The notes: generated from the letters alone by a model not told the origin. Shown: positions 8,075 through 17,008, counted from the stretch's first letter. The stretch: 40,562 nucleotides of DNA from Bdellovibrionales bacterium (GCA_020850475.1 JADZEO010000013.1:1-40562); one strand, 5' to 3'. A program made the numbers and translations.

Positions 8075-9515
8075 GAGCCCACCCTCCAAAGACAGCAAAA
8101 ATAATTCCACTCACTAAAAGCAATATCCAGCTCAGGGCCGTTGCCAACTCCAGCTGATAGGAACTCATGTAGGCCTTGGCCATCAGTCCTAGCGTGGAAT
8201 TGGACTCGGCAACGATGGACGACAAGGCAAAGTCACCGCTTGCCCAAAATCCGGCCAAACCCGCCAACCACAAAAAGTGGCTTCGCACTTGGGGGAAAAT
8301 GATGACCCGAAAAATCAGACTCCAACTTGCTCCCGCGACCCGCGCAACCTGCACCTGCCGCCCCAAACTGAGGATGGCGGCCCGACCGAAGAGTCGATAC
8401 AGAGACGGCAATGAAAGCAAGGACAGTCCCAGGATCATCGCTCCGTGAGAACCCCAGTAGCCGTAAAATCCAAACAACAAAAAGGCAAAGGCGGTGATGA
8501 CCGGACTGGGAGAGGAATATCCCACGAGAAAACGATCCAAACCCCAATGCGGGCTGAGAGCCGCCACCAAATTCATGAGCAGGAAGGCGACCACCCCCGC
8601 GCCGAGTCCCACTAGCATGGTATTCGCAATTAGCCGCGGCAGTGCCAACAGCAGTTCGCGTGCGGCCATCAACTGGGCGAGACCGGTAACGAGTCCGGCG
8701 ACTTGACCAACCACCACCAAAAAGGTGATCGCCAGGGGAACTGTGATCCCTAGCCGCCAGGACAAAAATCTCACCTGGCTGCGGCCGCGCGGCGGGACCA
8801 CTATTCCCCGGCGTAGCACCAAGGAGAAGGCAAACAAGAACACCAGTTGAATGATCGACAGCACAAAGGCCTCAGACCAAGCTCCCCCTTGACGAATTTT
8901 TTCGTAAATCAAAACTTCGATCGTTAGACTTTGTGCTCCCCCCATCACGAGCGGTACGGCAAAGGACGAAAAACACAGGGTGACCAGATAAAATCCCAGC
9001 AGAAGAAAGTCGGCGCGCAAATACCCCAGCAAGCCCTGCCGGATCAGGCTCCAGCGCGAGGCACCCTCGACCCAAGCCAATTCGATCATGCCGCCCAGTT
9101 TGGATTGAATCAGGCGTGCCACGGCGACTGCGACTAAACCAATGCACATCAAGCTGTGGACCAACACGATGCCGTGCCAACCGAAGGGATAGTGACCCAC
9201 CCAGGAACCCCACCGAAACACTGGCAAGATAACCAAGAGGGGCGGCAAAAACCCGGGGAGCAAACAAGCGAGCTCAAACCAGCGATAACGGGGCTGTCCG
9301 GCAAAGCTGAGCAGACCCAAAGCCCCGATGGTTCCCAACACCAGCGAAATCGCCGCGCTGACGATCGACTGACTCAGGGTCGACTGCAGCACGCTCAGCA
9401 GAGCTGCGGTGTCTGGCCAACTCCAACTGTGTGCAAAAAATAAAATCGCAAACACGGGACAGATCAGGATAACTCCCAACCCGAGGCGAGCCAGCGTACG
9501 AACGTGATTCTCCAT
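8046..9515 (-). CDS. thiP: Thiamine ABC transporter permease (fused two-domain)
   Basis: A 489-residue membrane protein with about twelve hydrophobic segments, built as two fused binding-protein-dependent permease domains. Each half carries an EAA-type loop that docks on the ATPase: VEGASRWSLIRQGLL in the first and VARVAGASWSLIFRVII in the second. This duplicated layout is typical of ThiP and FbpB. The ATG at 9515 is used, 16 bases after the thiB stop; the frame is open to 9554 from a TTG inside thiB. A small palindrome CGACACTTGTCG sits immediately before the ATG and there is no strong ribosome-binding site, so translation may be coupled to thiB. Confidence 0.85.
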   Translation of the reverse strand: MENHVRTLARLGLGVILICPVFAILFFAHSWSWPDTAALLSVLQSTLSQSIVSAAISLVLGTIGALGLLSFAGQPRYRWFELACLLPGFLPPLLVILPVFRWGSWVGHYPFGWHGIVLVHSLMCIGLVAVAVARLIQSKLGGMIELAWVEGASRWSLIRQGLLGYLRADFLLLGFYLVTLCFSSFAVPLVMGGAQSLTIEVLIYEKIRQGGAWSEAFVLSIIQLVFLFAFSLVLRRGIVVPPRGRSQVRFLSWRLGITVPLAITFLVVVGQVAGLVTGLAQLMAARELLLALPRLIANTMLVGLGAGVVAFLLMNLVAALSPHWGLDRFLVGYSSPSPVITAFAFLLFGFYGYWGSHGAMILGLSLLSLPSLYRLFGRAAILSLGRQVQVARVAGASWSLIFRVIIFPQVRSHFLWLAGLAGFWASGDFALSSIVAESNSTLGLMAKAYMSSYQLELATALSWILLLVSGIIFAVFGGWAHVSHQESYS

Positions 9516-9531
9516 CGACACTTGTCGCTTT

Positions 9532-10614
9532 CTATTTTTGCAAACGAGCGGCAAATTCAGCCGACCATTTCGCTTCGTCTGCTCCGAGTTTTTGCAAATC
9601 CCCCGCCGCTAAAAGAGGAAACTTGGGCAACTCAGCGAACGGAGTTCCCGCTTCAACCCCCTCTACCACCGGCAGCATATAGTTCTTCTCCATCAACACC
9701 CGCTGTGAAGTCGCCTGCAGAAGAAACTCGACAAATCGTTCGGCCAACTCGCATTGTTGACAGTTCAGCGGAATGGCTGCCAGCTCCACTTCATACGGAT
9801 GCCCCTCAGTAAAAACCGCCGGGCGGTAACTCAAATCTTGGTCTTGCTGCCAATGGTAAACCGGAGAAGTGGCGTACGAAAAAGTCAGTTGGGCGTTTTT
9901 CTGCCGAAAGAGACCGTAGGAGGCGCTCCAACTCGGGGCGACCGACAACACCGCGTGCTGCAGAGTCTTAAGGCGAAATTCATCGAGCGCTTGAGATTCG
10001 GAATTAAAAACCCAGGCCACGAGGTGCACGCCGGAAACACTAAAGCGCGGGTCCGGCGTGGTGAGAGTCTTTTGCCATTGCGGCTGACTGAGGTCTTCCC
10101 AACTCGCCGGGGGAGTGACCTCGCCCTGCCGATAGATAAAAGTCATCGGCGACCAGGCCACGGGAACAAACTCGGTGCTACTCTCAGACTTCAGCAGCGA
10201 CAAATCCGGCATGCGCTGACTCCACACAACGTGGGCCGGCCATTTCAATCGGCGCCATGCCACTTTCGCTTGAGCGCGGGCCAGATGAATAAAGCTGAGG
10301 CCCAGGACCAAATCGATTTGACGATCAGGAAACTGCGCGAGCTTCTCAAGAAAGAGAGCCGAGTCGTCGCCGTCGACGTATTCGACTCGACACTGGCAGG
10401 ACTTTTCAAATTCCTGTTGCAGCAAGGGGCCTGGGCCCGAGGGTAGAATAAAGGAACCATAGGTCATTATCCGGAGAGTGGGAGTTCCAGTTCCACTGCC
10501 CGAGAGCGCGTGATCTTGATGGACCAAAAAATAATAGGCCCAGCCCAAGGCAACCAGAATAATGAGGGCGAAAGCAAAGACACGAACCCGAGGCACGGCG
10601 ACCGGCCCTACCAC
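9532..10614 (-). CDS. thiB: Thiamine ABC transporter substrate-binding protein
   Basis: A 360-residue periplasmic binding protein. The block TLRIMTYGSF...GPGPLLQQEFEKSC closely matches the ThiB pattern (TVYTYDSF...GPGPVVKKAFEADC), and DLVLGLS matches its ADVVLGLD segment, so thiamine is the likely ligand. The N-terminus has a membrane segment (about residues 9-30) without a clear cleavage site, so it may stay anchored in the inner membrane instead of being released. The start is unsure: a GTG at 10614 has better spacing from GAGG than the TTG at 10617. It overlaps the end of the doxX gene and is followed by thiP and thiQ, giving the standard thiBPQ order. No TPP riboswitch was seen upstream. 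Confidence 0.85.
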   Translation of the reverse strand: MVGPVAVPRVRVFAFALIILVALGWAYYFLVHQDHALSGSGTGTPTLRIMTYGSFILPSGPGPLLQQEFEKSCQCRVEYVDGDDSALFLEKLAQFPDRQIDLVLGLSFIHLARAQAKVAWRRLKWPAHVVWSQRMPDLSLLKSESSTEFVPVAWSPMTFIYRQGEVTPPASWEDLSQPQWQKTLTTPDPRFSVSGVHLVAWVFNSESQALDEFRLKTLQHAVLSVAPSWSASYGLFRQKNAQLTFSYATSPVYHWQQDQDLSYRPAVFTEGHPYEVELAAIPLNCQQCELAERFVEFLLQATSQRVLMEKNYMLPVVEGVEAGTPFAELPKFPLLAAGDLQKLGADEAKWSAEFAARLQK

Positions 10615-11090
10615 CAAATACCTCGACGGCGCTTGTAAAAAAAGAAGTCAAAGCCCATGCAGCGTCCGGCTCCCACCCACCACATGACAATAAATATCGT
10701 CAAAAATACCCGATGTAAGTCCGCGACGGCGGCACCGGTATTGTAGAAAAAATTGATGGTCAAAAACACACCGAGAATGGCCACCGGACGTACCAAGAAG
10801 CCGAGCAAAAAACTAATTCCAATGACAAACTCAGAATAAGTGATGAGGTAGGCAAAGACTTTCCAGTTGGGTACCACGATCGTTTCCAAAAGGTCTTTGT
10901 ACCATTCGGGGGCTGTGCTGATCGGCAACCACTCGTCTATCGATCGACTCAAAATAGGCTGCACCAAGAACTCGCTATTGAGGCGCTCGAGAGCGCGTTG
11001 GAGAAAAAAGTACCCCATATAGATACGCAAAAAGGCGATGGGCAACATATGCCCCACATATTTGATGCTTTCAAAAAAGGAGACGATCAT
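10608..11090 (-). CDS. DoxX-family membrane protein
   Basis: A 160-residue integral membrane protein with four hydrophobic segments. The DoxX/DoxD-like features are the first helix LPIAFLRIYMGYFFLQRALER, a middle pair of helices, and a final helix ending WVGAGRCMGFDFF. DoxX proteins are poorly defined; some associate with quinone or thiosulfate redox chemistry. The ATG at 11090 is preferred because it opens just before the first hydrophobic stretch; a GTG at 11108 is an alternative. The gene lies 44 bases after nth (26 if the GTG start is used) and overlaps thiB, so it probably belongs to one transcript, although no functional link to thiamine import is obvious. Confidence 0.78.
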   Translation of the reverse strand: MIVSFFESIKYVGHMLPIAFLRIYMGYFFLQRALERLNSEFLVQPILSRSIDEWLPISTAPEWYKDLLETIVVPNWKVFAYLITYSEFVIGISFLLGFLVRPVAILGVFLTINFFYNTGAAVADLHRVFLTIFIVMWWVGAGRCMGFDFFFYKRRRGIWW

Positions 11091-11134
11091 GACGACATCT
11101 TCACCCACTCAGCGTCGGAGTGTCAACGAAGGGA

Positions 11135-11797
11135 TCACAATCGCTGGGGACAAATTGGCGCTAAAAAACACTGCTTACAGTCGGGCTTGCGGGCCGAACA
11201 CACCGTCCGCCCGTGTTGAATGAGCCAATGCGAAAACTGAATCCAGTGCTCCACTGGGACCAGCTCCACCAACTCTCGTTCAATCTTAACCGCATCCTCT
11301 GTCTTGACCAAGCCCAGGCGGTTACAGAGACGGGTGACGTGAGTGTCCACCACAATGCCCGACGCAATGGCAAACGCATTGCCCAGAACGACGTTGGCGG
11401 TCTTCCGACCAACGCCGGGCAGAGCGGTCAACTCCTCGAGGGTTCGCGGCACTTGGCCTCGATACTCTCGAGCGATGACTTCGCAACAGGCGCGAATGTT
11501 CTTCGCCTTGTTGCGAAAGAACCCCGTCGAGTGAATCGCCTCTTCGAGCTCGGCGACGGGAGCGGCGGCATACTTTTGCGCCGTCGGATATTTTTTAAAG
11601 AGCTGGGCCGTCACTCGATTCACTCTCTCGTCGGTGCACTGGGCACTTAAAATCGTGGCGATCAATAACTCCAAGGGATTGGTAAACTGCAAAGCACAAT
11701 GCGCTTCGGGATAATGAGCTGCCAACTCGGTGACCAGGCGACCGGCGCGCGCTCGACGTTGTGCTGGGGATTCGGCCCGAGTTCGTTTTGACGGCAT
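11135..11797 (-). CDS. nth: Endonuclease III (DNA glycosylase/AP lyase)
   Basis: A 220-residue base-excision repair enzyme that removes oxidised pyrimidines and nicks the abasic site. All hallmarks are present: the helix-hairpin-helix LPGVGRKTANVVLG with the catalytic Lys132, catalytic Asp151 in VVDTHVTRL, and the C-terminal [4Fe-4S] cluster ligands Cys200, Cys207, Cys210 and Cys216 (C-x6-C-x2-C-x5-C). The start ATG at 11797 follows TGAGG at ten bases. It is the first gene of a same-strand run nth-doxX-thiB-thiP-thiQ with short gaps or overlaps. Length is standard. Confidence 0.96.
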   Translation of the reverse strand: MPSKRTRAESPAQRRARAGRLVTELAAHYPEAHCALQFTNPLELLIATILSAQCTDERVNRVTAQLFKKYPTAQKYAAAPVAELEEAIHSTGFFRNKAKNIRACCEVIAREYRGQVPRTLEELTALPGVGRKTANVVLGNAFAIASGIVVDTHVTRLCNRLGLVKTEDAVKIERELVELVPVEHWIQFSHWLIQHGRTVCSARKPDCKQCFLAPICPQRL

Positions 11798-11937
11798 TCA
11801 GGAACCTCAATGAGCTTGAGGGGTAGCGGCGTCCCCGGCCGAAGTCAAGGTCCCACCTGAGCCCCAGGTCCGGATTTGCCGGGGTCCAGCGCGGCGGGGT
11901 TCAAGATCCGCTACAATAATATTGAGAGGAGTGGACT

Positions 11938-13029
11938 ATGGAAGGACCACGCGCCCCGCTCGATTCGGAACTGCCGCAGGTGTACGACTTCTTGGACCGC
12001 CAATTGCGTCCCTCACAAGGATGGTCGATCCAGCACGAGTATCCCTCAGCCTTTAACACCAAAAACTCGGGCAATATTCGAATCATTAAAGACGGTGAAA
12101 AAATTCTGTCGCACGCAGTGATCAATTACAGTTTGTCCAAAACTGCTGCCGGCATTTTGAAGGTGGCCGCCATTGGCAGCGTCGTTACCGATCCCGATCA
12201 TCGCAATCAAGGGTTGAGTCGGCAAATCATCGAGTCCTGCATTAAAACGGCAGAGCTTCACGGCTGCGACATTGCTGTGCTGTGGACCGATCTCTACGAC
12301 TTTTATCGCAAGTTTGACTTTGAGTTGGCCGGATCCGAAACGGCTCTGGTTATTGAACAAGAGTTCTCCCCGCCCAACCCGGGTCTAAAACTCATCGACT
12401 CCAATAAAGTCGCACCCGAAGCCCTGTTGCGCGTTTACTCGCAACACACCGTGGGGGCCATTCGCGTCGTCGAAGACTTCCGGCGCTGCCTGGCGATTCC
12501 GAACACTCACCTTTACACGGCCTGGGACGAACACAACAATCTCAAGGCTTACGCGGTCGAGGGCAAGGGCGCCGATTTGGTCGGCTATATCCATGAGTGG
12601 GGCGGACAGGTCTCCGCATTGTTGCCACTCTTAGCTCACATTCGGCACCAAGCTCAAAAACCCATTACGGTCATCGCCAGCGGACGTGCCACCAATCTGG
12701 CCCAACAGTTAGTCGACTACGGAGCTCTCAAGAATGAAGGTTACCTGGGGATGATCAAGATTCTCAACCCGCGGCACCTTTGCTTTAAACTCATGCGCTA
12801 TGCTCGCGCTCTCGGCAAAGAGGACTGGATTGTCGATTACAATGACGGCGTCTATTACCTCGGCTCAACTCAGCGCTTGTTCAAGACGAATAATCCCAGA
12901 GACGTCGTCAAGCTGGTCTTCGGCCCTCTCAAAGCCACCGAGATCAAAGGCTTTGATGAGGCCACGCTCCAATTGACTCGCCAGGTGTTGCCGATTCCCT
13001 TTTGGATTTGGGGTTGGGATTCAATATGA
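11938..13029 (+). CDS. GNAT-family N-acetyltransferase
   Basis: A 363-residue protein whose first 150 residues form a GNAT fold. The acetyl-CoA loop is seen in SVVTDPDHRNQGLSRQII (R-x-x-G type) and a typical last strand in DLYDFYRKFDFE. The remaining 200 residues are a second domain, as in Eis-like two-domain acetyltransferases; its substrate is not evident. GGAG lies a few bases before the ATG. Its TGA stop overlaps the ATG of the next gene (ATGA), and that gene in turn overlaps elbB, so all three are probably one operon. An AT-rich TACAAT at about 11911 may be the -10 box, without a good -35. Confidence 0.8.
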   Translation: MEGPRAPLDSELPQVYDFLDRQLRPSQGWSIQHEYPSAFNTKNSGNIRIIKDGEKILSHAVINYSLSKTAAGILKVAAIGSVVTDPDHRNQGLSRQIIESCIKTAELHGCDIAVLWTDLYDFYRKFDFELAGSETALVIEQEFSPPNPGLKLIDSNKVAPEALLRVYSQHTVGAIRVVEDFRRCLAIPNTHLYTAWDEHNNLKAYAVEGKGADLVGYIHEWGGQVSALLPLLAHIRHQAQKPITVIASGRATNLAQQLVDYGALKNEGYLGMIKILNPRHLCFKLMRYARALGKEDWIVDYNDGVYYLGSTQRLFKTNNPRDVVKLVFGPLKATEIKGFDEATLQLTRQVLPIPFWIWGWDSI

Positions 13030-13862
13030 AGGACCTCGCTCTCGAAGAAGCCCAGGAGAACATCCGGGCGCTGAAGCTCATTCATTTTTTTTTAACTTTG
13101 CTTTTGCCAGTGGGTCTGTTTTTGTTGCTCGGCTGCACCGAGGATCCGGAAGTCAAAAAGGCGGACCTGGGACCAGAAGTCAGCGTCGATCAAGTTAATA
13201 AAGTCATGGACGAAGCCCTCGCCAGTCGCAGCCCCACCGAAACTCGCGTGGGCGACAAAGTTCTTTATGAAATTAACCAGCGGGTCGAAACCAGCAGTAT
13301 CATTCGTCTCAAAGAGGTGCTTCTCGACGTCAAGTCCCGCAGCGAAGACAATGAGTTCATCGTCTACCTACTGGACGAAGCCACCACCGATTACCAAGGC
13401 GATACGCCCGACACTGTCCAGAAAGAGGTTGAGTGGCGCATTGCCAAAACCAATCTTCCCGAACTTCCGCCCGCCTCTCTTTATCGCGCCACCCTTTGGC
13501 AGCCTTTGCAGTCGGTGGTCCGTCCGCCGAGCCTTTTTGCTAAAGACACTCCAGTGACTTTCCATAATCTTTCGATCACTAAGGGCGTCAGGCCGGCCCC
13601 ACCCGCCGTGGCGGAGTCGGCCGACTGTCGCGGGCTCTCTCCGTGCCAACTCAACGTGGCCGAAGTTAATTTTGATCTGGTCGAGTGGCCCTCGCCCGAT
13701 GATTGGAAGGTCACCAAGTATCGCTACATTTATTCTTCCGACACTCCCTACCCGGCGCATTTGATTTTACTTTGTGTTAAGACCCTGGTTGACACAGAGG
13801 CGCGTGACTATTTTGTCTCCCAATGCCAAGTCTTACGAGACTTCATTGGAGGTGCAAAGTGA
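13026..13862 (+). CDS. Putative lipoprotein of unknown function
   Basis: A 278-residue protein with a lipobox: a hydrophobic stretch (LIHFFLTLLLPVGLFLLLGC) ending in the Cys expected to be lipidated, followed by an acidic linker TEDPEV. The amino-terminal region ahead of the hydrophobic core is unusually long (about 24 residues), so an internal start may be used, but the ATG at 13026 is coupled by ATGA to the GNAT gene. The mature part is soluble, acidic in its first half, and has Cys in its second half (CRGLSPC, LLCVKT, SQC). No family recognised. It overlaps elbB by 4 bp. Confidence 0.72.
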   Translation: MKDLALEEAQENIRALKLIHFFLTLLLPVGLFLLLGCTEDPEVKKADLGPEVSVDQVNKVMDEALASRSPTETRVGDKVLYEINQRVETSSIIRLKEVLLDVKSRSEDNEFIVYLLDEATTDYQGDTPDTVQKEVEWRIAKTNLPELPPASLYRATLWQPLQSVVRPPSLFAKDTPVTFHNLSITKGVRPAPPAVAESADCRGLSPCQLNVAEVNFDLVEWPSPDDWKVTKYRYIYSSDTPYPAHLILLCVKTLVDTEARDYFVSQCQVLRDFIGGAK

Positions 13863-14506
13863 AAAAGATTGCGGTCGTTCTTTCGGGTTGTGGACATAAA
13901 GACGGCGCTGAAATCACGGAAGCCGTGAGTGCCTTGATCGCGCTCAGCGAAGCGCGGGCCTCCTATCAAGTGTTTGCTCCTGATATCGAAATCACGAGCA
14001 CCAATCATCTGCAGGGAGCGCCAGGAGAAAAACGCAATGTCATGATTGAAGCCGCTCGCATTGCTCGGGGTAACGTAAAAAATTTGGCCGACCTAAAGGC
14101 CAAAGATTTTGATGGCGTGGTTTTTCCGGGCGGCTATGGAGCCGCTTTACATTTGTGCTCGTGGGGGAAAGAGGGCGTTCAATGTAAGGTGCTTCCTGAG
14201 GCGGAGCGAGTGATTCGCGAATTTCATAAGTCCTCAAAGCCCATTGGCGCCATCTGCATTGCACCTGCCTTGATAGCTCGGGTGTTGGGCAAAGAGGGAA
14301 TCACCGTGACTATTGGCAATGACCGCGAGACGGCTCAGGAAATTCAGAAAACCGGAGCTCATCATGAAGAGTGTGCGGTCGATGACTTCGTCACTGATCG
14401 CGAAGCGAAGGTCATTACCACGCCGGCCTACATGCTTGAGGCCAAGCCACACCAGGTATTTACTGGAATCCGCAAAGCCATCGCTGAACTCGTCGAAATG
14501 GCCTAA
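13859..14506 (+). CDS. elbB: DJ-1/PfpI-family glyoxalase ElbB
   Basis: A 215-residue member of the ElbB group of the DJ-1/PfpI superfamily, reported as a glyoxalase and connected in E. coli with isoprenoid metabolism. Whole-length resemblance to ElbB is obvious: the opening KKIAVVLSGCGHKDGAEI, the RNVMIEAARIARG block, FPGGYGAA, the nucleophile region GAICIAPAL with its Cys, and VITTPAYML near the end. The start is a GTG at 13859, which forms GTGA with the stop of the lipoprotein gene and follows a GGAGG site. The frame is open upstream but that part is the tail of the preceding gene's region. Confidence 0.93.
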   Translation: MKKIAVVLSGCGHKDGAEITEAVSALIALSEARASYQVFAPDIEITSTNHLQGAPGEKRNVMIEAARIARGNVKNLADLKAKDFDGVVFPGGYGAALHLCSWGKEGVQCKVLPEAERVIREFHKSSKPIGAICIAPALIARVLGKEGITVTIGNDRETAQEIQKTGAHHEECAVDDFVTDREAKVITTPAYMLEAKPHQVFTGIRKAIAELVEMA

Positions 14507-14514
14507 GCGCGGTG

Positions 14515-15480
14515 CTAGCCGCGCTCGAGGTGGGTCGGATTTTGCTCGGGCGGAAGAGTCGCCTTTTGCAAGGCCGTGTGGTTCGCTAAGTCCTGATCCC
14601 GCACAATTGTACAGCGGGCGCTGTCGATCCAATATCCCTGGCGACGCTTGCCGTTTTTGTCGGCAAAATCAGACAACAGATCATCCGGTGAAGAAGGATT
14701 GGTCTTAGCCCACCACAACAAGTTCTTCCCGGCGGTTGTCACTAACTGATCAGAAAGTGACTCTGCTAAAAGATCCGCATCGCTTAAGGATCCCGAAAAT
14801 ATCTTAATTCGGCGAACAAATCCCGACAGCCGCTCATGTTGATGGTCTCGCCACCAAGGGCAATTGCCAAACACCATCGCCTTGTAGGGATGTGGAGCCA
14901 AGCGGGCGTAACTGCCCCAATGGGTGTAATCAAAGTATTGACTGGTCGGCGTGTTACCACCCGTGATTTGGGTATGAAAGCGCAAAGCCGATTGTCCCGT
15001 ACCCAAGTCATCGACTCGCATCCGAAAAGCCTGGGTGAACTTCTGTCCATACCCAACCAAATTACTCAACTGATCTCCACCGTCGATCGAAAATTCCCAT
15101 CTGTGAATCGTGTGCAACTCCCCATTGGGTTCACCATTTGAGGAAATGGGATAGGGATGGCAACCAACATAGCCGTTGTTGTCTCGCAGATCGTAGAAAT
15201 CCGTATTTTGTGAAGCTGAGTAAAAAAAGGTAGTGTAGTAAGCGGCCTGGCGCACGGGAATCAACTGCCACGTCAGACTAAAGCCACCGAGCCAAGGTAG
15301 CGTGTCCTTTCCACTCTCTAAAATCGGAATGTAAAAGTATCTCTGAAGGTTGATATGATCCCACTCCCCGTTGCGCTGGGAGGTGTGCCCGTTGCCCTTG
15401 AAGTACATCCAATTGATGTCACCACTTCCGGTAGACGGGACCACAGACACTTTAGTCGCCGTTGATTTGATGATCCCCAT
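14515..15480 (-). CDS. Orphan protein with LamG-like features
   Basis: A 321-residue protein I cannot place in a named family. It is rich in Trp, Tyr, Asp and Gly, has no signal peptide and no membrane segment. The stretch FVRRIKIFSGSLSDADLLAE near residues 218-237 resembles the closing strand of LamG/concanavalin-like lectin domains, and the preceding alternation of short strands fits a beta-sandwich. No strong ribosome-binding site precedes the ATG at 15480. The gene ends 9 bases from the stop of elbB (convergent). Such jelly-roll proteins occur in phage tails and in carbohydrate binding, but neither role is supported by the neighbours. Confidence 0.6.
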   Translation of the reverse strand: MGIIKSTATKVSVVPSTGSGDINWMYFKGNGHTSQRNGEWDHINLQRYFYIPILESGKDTLPWLGGFSLTWQLIPVRQAAYYTTFFYSASQNTDFYDLRDNNGYVGCHPYPISSNGEPNGELHTIHRWEFSIDGGDQLSNLVGYGQKFTQAFRMRVDDLGTGQSALRFHTQITGGNTPTSQYFDYTHWGSYARLAPHPYKAMVFGNCPWWRDHQHERLSGFVRRIKIFSGSLSDADLLAESLSDQLVTTAGKNLLWWAKTNPSSPDDLLSDFADKNGKRRQGYWIDSARCTIVRDQDLANHTALQKATLPPEQNPTHLERG

Positions 15481-15605
15481 GTGTTTGATTTTAGATCAAT
15501 TTGAATGCAAATGACACAATCTCCGAGTCTTGTCTCATTTTGATTCTCGCCCCTCGACCAACTCGCGGCCCAGCCAGCAAACAATTGCAGCTCGACCATT
15601 AACCT

Positions 15606-16322
15606 CTAGCTGCGCCGAAAGCGCGCCAGTACGGCCTTATGCGAAGGATTGTGCCACAAGCGCGCAAAGATTTTGGTCTCGCGCAGCGATGACCACTGAC
15701 GCAAATAGGGCAAGGGCTCGCTCGGCCAGGCCATAGCCGAATGAAGCCAGCGTTCTCCCGCCGCGCGCAGGCCAGAAGAACTCTGAATCTCGTTCACCAA
15801 TCCCAAGCGCAAGGCTTCGTAGCTCGAAAAACACCGAGATTCGATCATCAAGCGAATGAGAGAACCTTGGCTGATCTTGCGCTCCCAACGAGCCCCGCCC
15901 CCCCAGCCAAAGGTGAGCGCGAGTCGCCGCTGCCAAAAGCCCAAAAACACGTGAGGCGCTGCGATCACGTGGTCAAACAGACTGAGCACTTCGAGTCCGC
16001 CGCCCAAACAATCGCCTTGTACCAAAGCCACTTTGGGCTGAGGCAAGGCCGCAAACTGACTTAGAACCCGACGGATTTGCAAATTGGCCCGCAAGCCTTC
16101 GCTGCGCGACTTGAGCTCAGCATAAAAACGCAAGTTGCCGCCGGTGCAAAAAAACCGCGAGCCCTCCGCTTGCATCACAACTCCATCAAATTGCCCGCGG
16201 AACTGACGCAGATGTTGCGCCAACTGCTTTGCCTCCAAAAGGCTAAAGGAATTTCCCTCTTTGACATTATCCAAAGTGAGAACCAAAACTCGATCGCTGA
16301 CTTTTGCATTGAGAGTATTCAA
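15606..16322 (-). CDS. Enoyl-CoA hydratase/isomerase (crotonase) family protein
   Basis: A 238-residue crotonase-fold protein. The two oxyanion-hole regions are visible: FFCTGGNLRFYAE and VALVQGDCLGGGLEVLSLFDHVIA. The usual catalytic Glu positions after the second region are not clear (SLFDHVIAAPHVFLGFWQ), so it may act on a non-standard acyl-CoA. It begins with TTG at 16322, two bases after the stop of the PilZ gene, so the two are probably co-transcribed and coupled. It is shorter than most family members (about 260) because the C-terminal helical part is reduced. Not MenB, which is elsewhere in the window. Confidence 0.8.
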   Translation of the reverse strand: MNTLNAKVSDRVLVLTLDNVKEGNSFSLLEAKQLAQHLRQFRGQFDGVVMQAEGSRFFCTGGNLRFYAELKSRSEGLRANLQIRRVLSQFAALPQPKVALVQGDCLGGGLEVLSLFDHVIAAPHVFLGFWQRRLALTFGWGGGARWERKISQGSLIRLMIESRCFSSYEALRLGLVNEIQSSSGLRAAGERWLHSAMAWPSEPLPYLRQWSSLRETKIFARLWHNPSHKAVLARFRRS

Positions 16323-16324
16323 GC

Positions 16325-17008
16325 TCAGACTTTTTCCATCAGTTGGCGGTAGATATCGTCATACTTGACGAATCTCATACCTGCCCCCTGCCCACCTGTG
16401 CAAGAGCCGCTGCGGGTGATCCAAACGATTTTGGCATTCATCACATACTGAGTGCCCAGGTCTTCGAGCTGCACTTTGAGCTTGACCAAGTCACCCACCG
16501 ATACGCCGGTCTTACCAAAAAACTCGCAGTAGGCTCCGCCCATGCTCAGGTTGTAAATCTGCGAGGGCAATACCTCGCCGGAGAGAAAGGTCTCCATGGT
16601 CGCCGTTTGCTGGGTGGGAAAGCGCTTATGACGTTGTTGGGTGATGGTCCGCGACACCATGAGCTTACGAGTAACGCCAACAAAGGCCTTCGGATCAAAG
16701 GGCTTCGGCAAGAAAAACAACTTGTGGTCGTCTTTGCCATAAAACTGATCGAACTTAAGTTCTTCAGCCAAGATCAGGGCCGGGGAACTGAAGCCCAGCT
16801 TGCGCAAATCCTGAGTGAAATCGTAGTCGCTCTTGCGAAAATTCTTGGTCTCATAGGCCAACAGATGCACGGCTTTATTTTCGACAATCGAGCGAGCCGT
16901 GCGTTCATCAAAGGAAAGGTGGACCGGGTAGGGAAGTTTAGTCTCCAAAGCGGCACGCATCGCTTCCGCTTCAGTCACTGAGTTGCAATGGAGGAGTATC
17001 TTCTGCAA
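16325..17008 (-). CDS. Receiver-like/PilZ two-domain protein
   Basis: A 227-residue protein with a C-terminal PilZ domain, the common cyclic-di-GMP binding module. The basic motif is QQRHKRF (residues 124-130), and NLSMGGAYCEF (153-163) matches the D/NxSxxG motif. The N-terminal 115 residues have the strand-helix rhythm of a response-regulator receiver and end in LPKPFDP, the conserved Lys-Pro of that fold. No phospho-acceptor Asp sits where it should (HLLAYETKN), so it is probably a non-phosphorylated receiver. The start is TTG at 17008 behind AGGGG. It is likely a c-di-GMP effector; its partner is unknown. Confidence 0.8.
   Translation of the reverse strand: MQKILLHCNSVTEAEAMRAALETKLPYPVHLSFDERTARSIVENKAVHLLAYETKNFRKSDYDFTQDLRKLGFSSPALILAEELKFDQFYGKDDHKLFFLPKPFDPKAFVGVTRKLMVSRTITQQRHKRFPTQQTATMETFLSGEVLPSQIYNLSMGGAYCEFFGKTGVSVGDLVKLKVQLEDLGTQYVMNAKIVWITRSGSCTGGQGAGMRFVKYDDIYRQLMEKV

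Noticed and set aside
9516-9527. Palindrome CGACACTTGTCG just before thiP
   Set aside because: Too short and lies inside a transcribed operon; no evidence of an operator or terminator.
9754-10446. 230-codon plus-strand open frame
   Set aside because: Antisense to thiB, which has clear family similarity over this whole stretch; no ribosome-binding site or recognisable protein.
10615-11797. TPP riboswitch upstream of the thi genes
   Set aside because: No THI-box pattern was found in the short gaps before doxX, thiB or nth.
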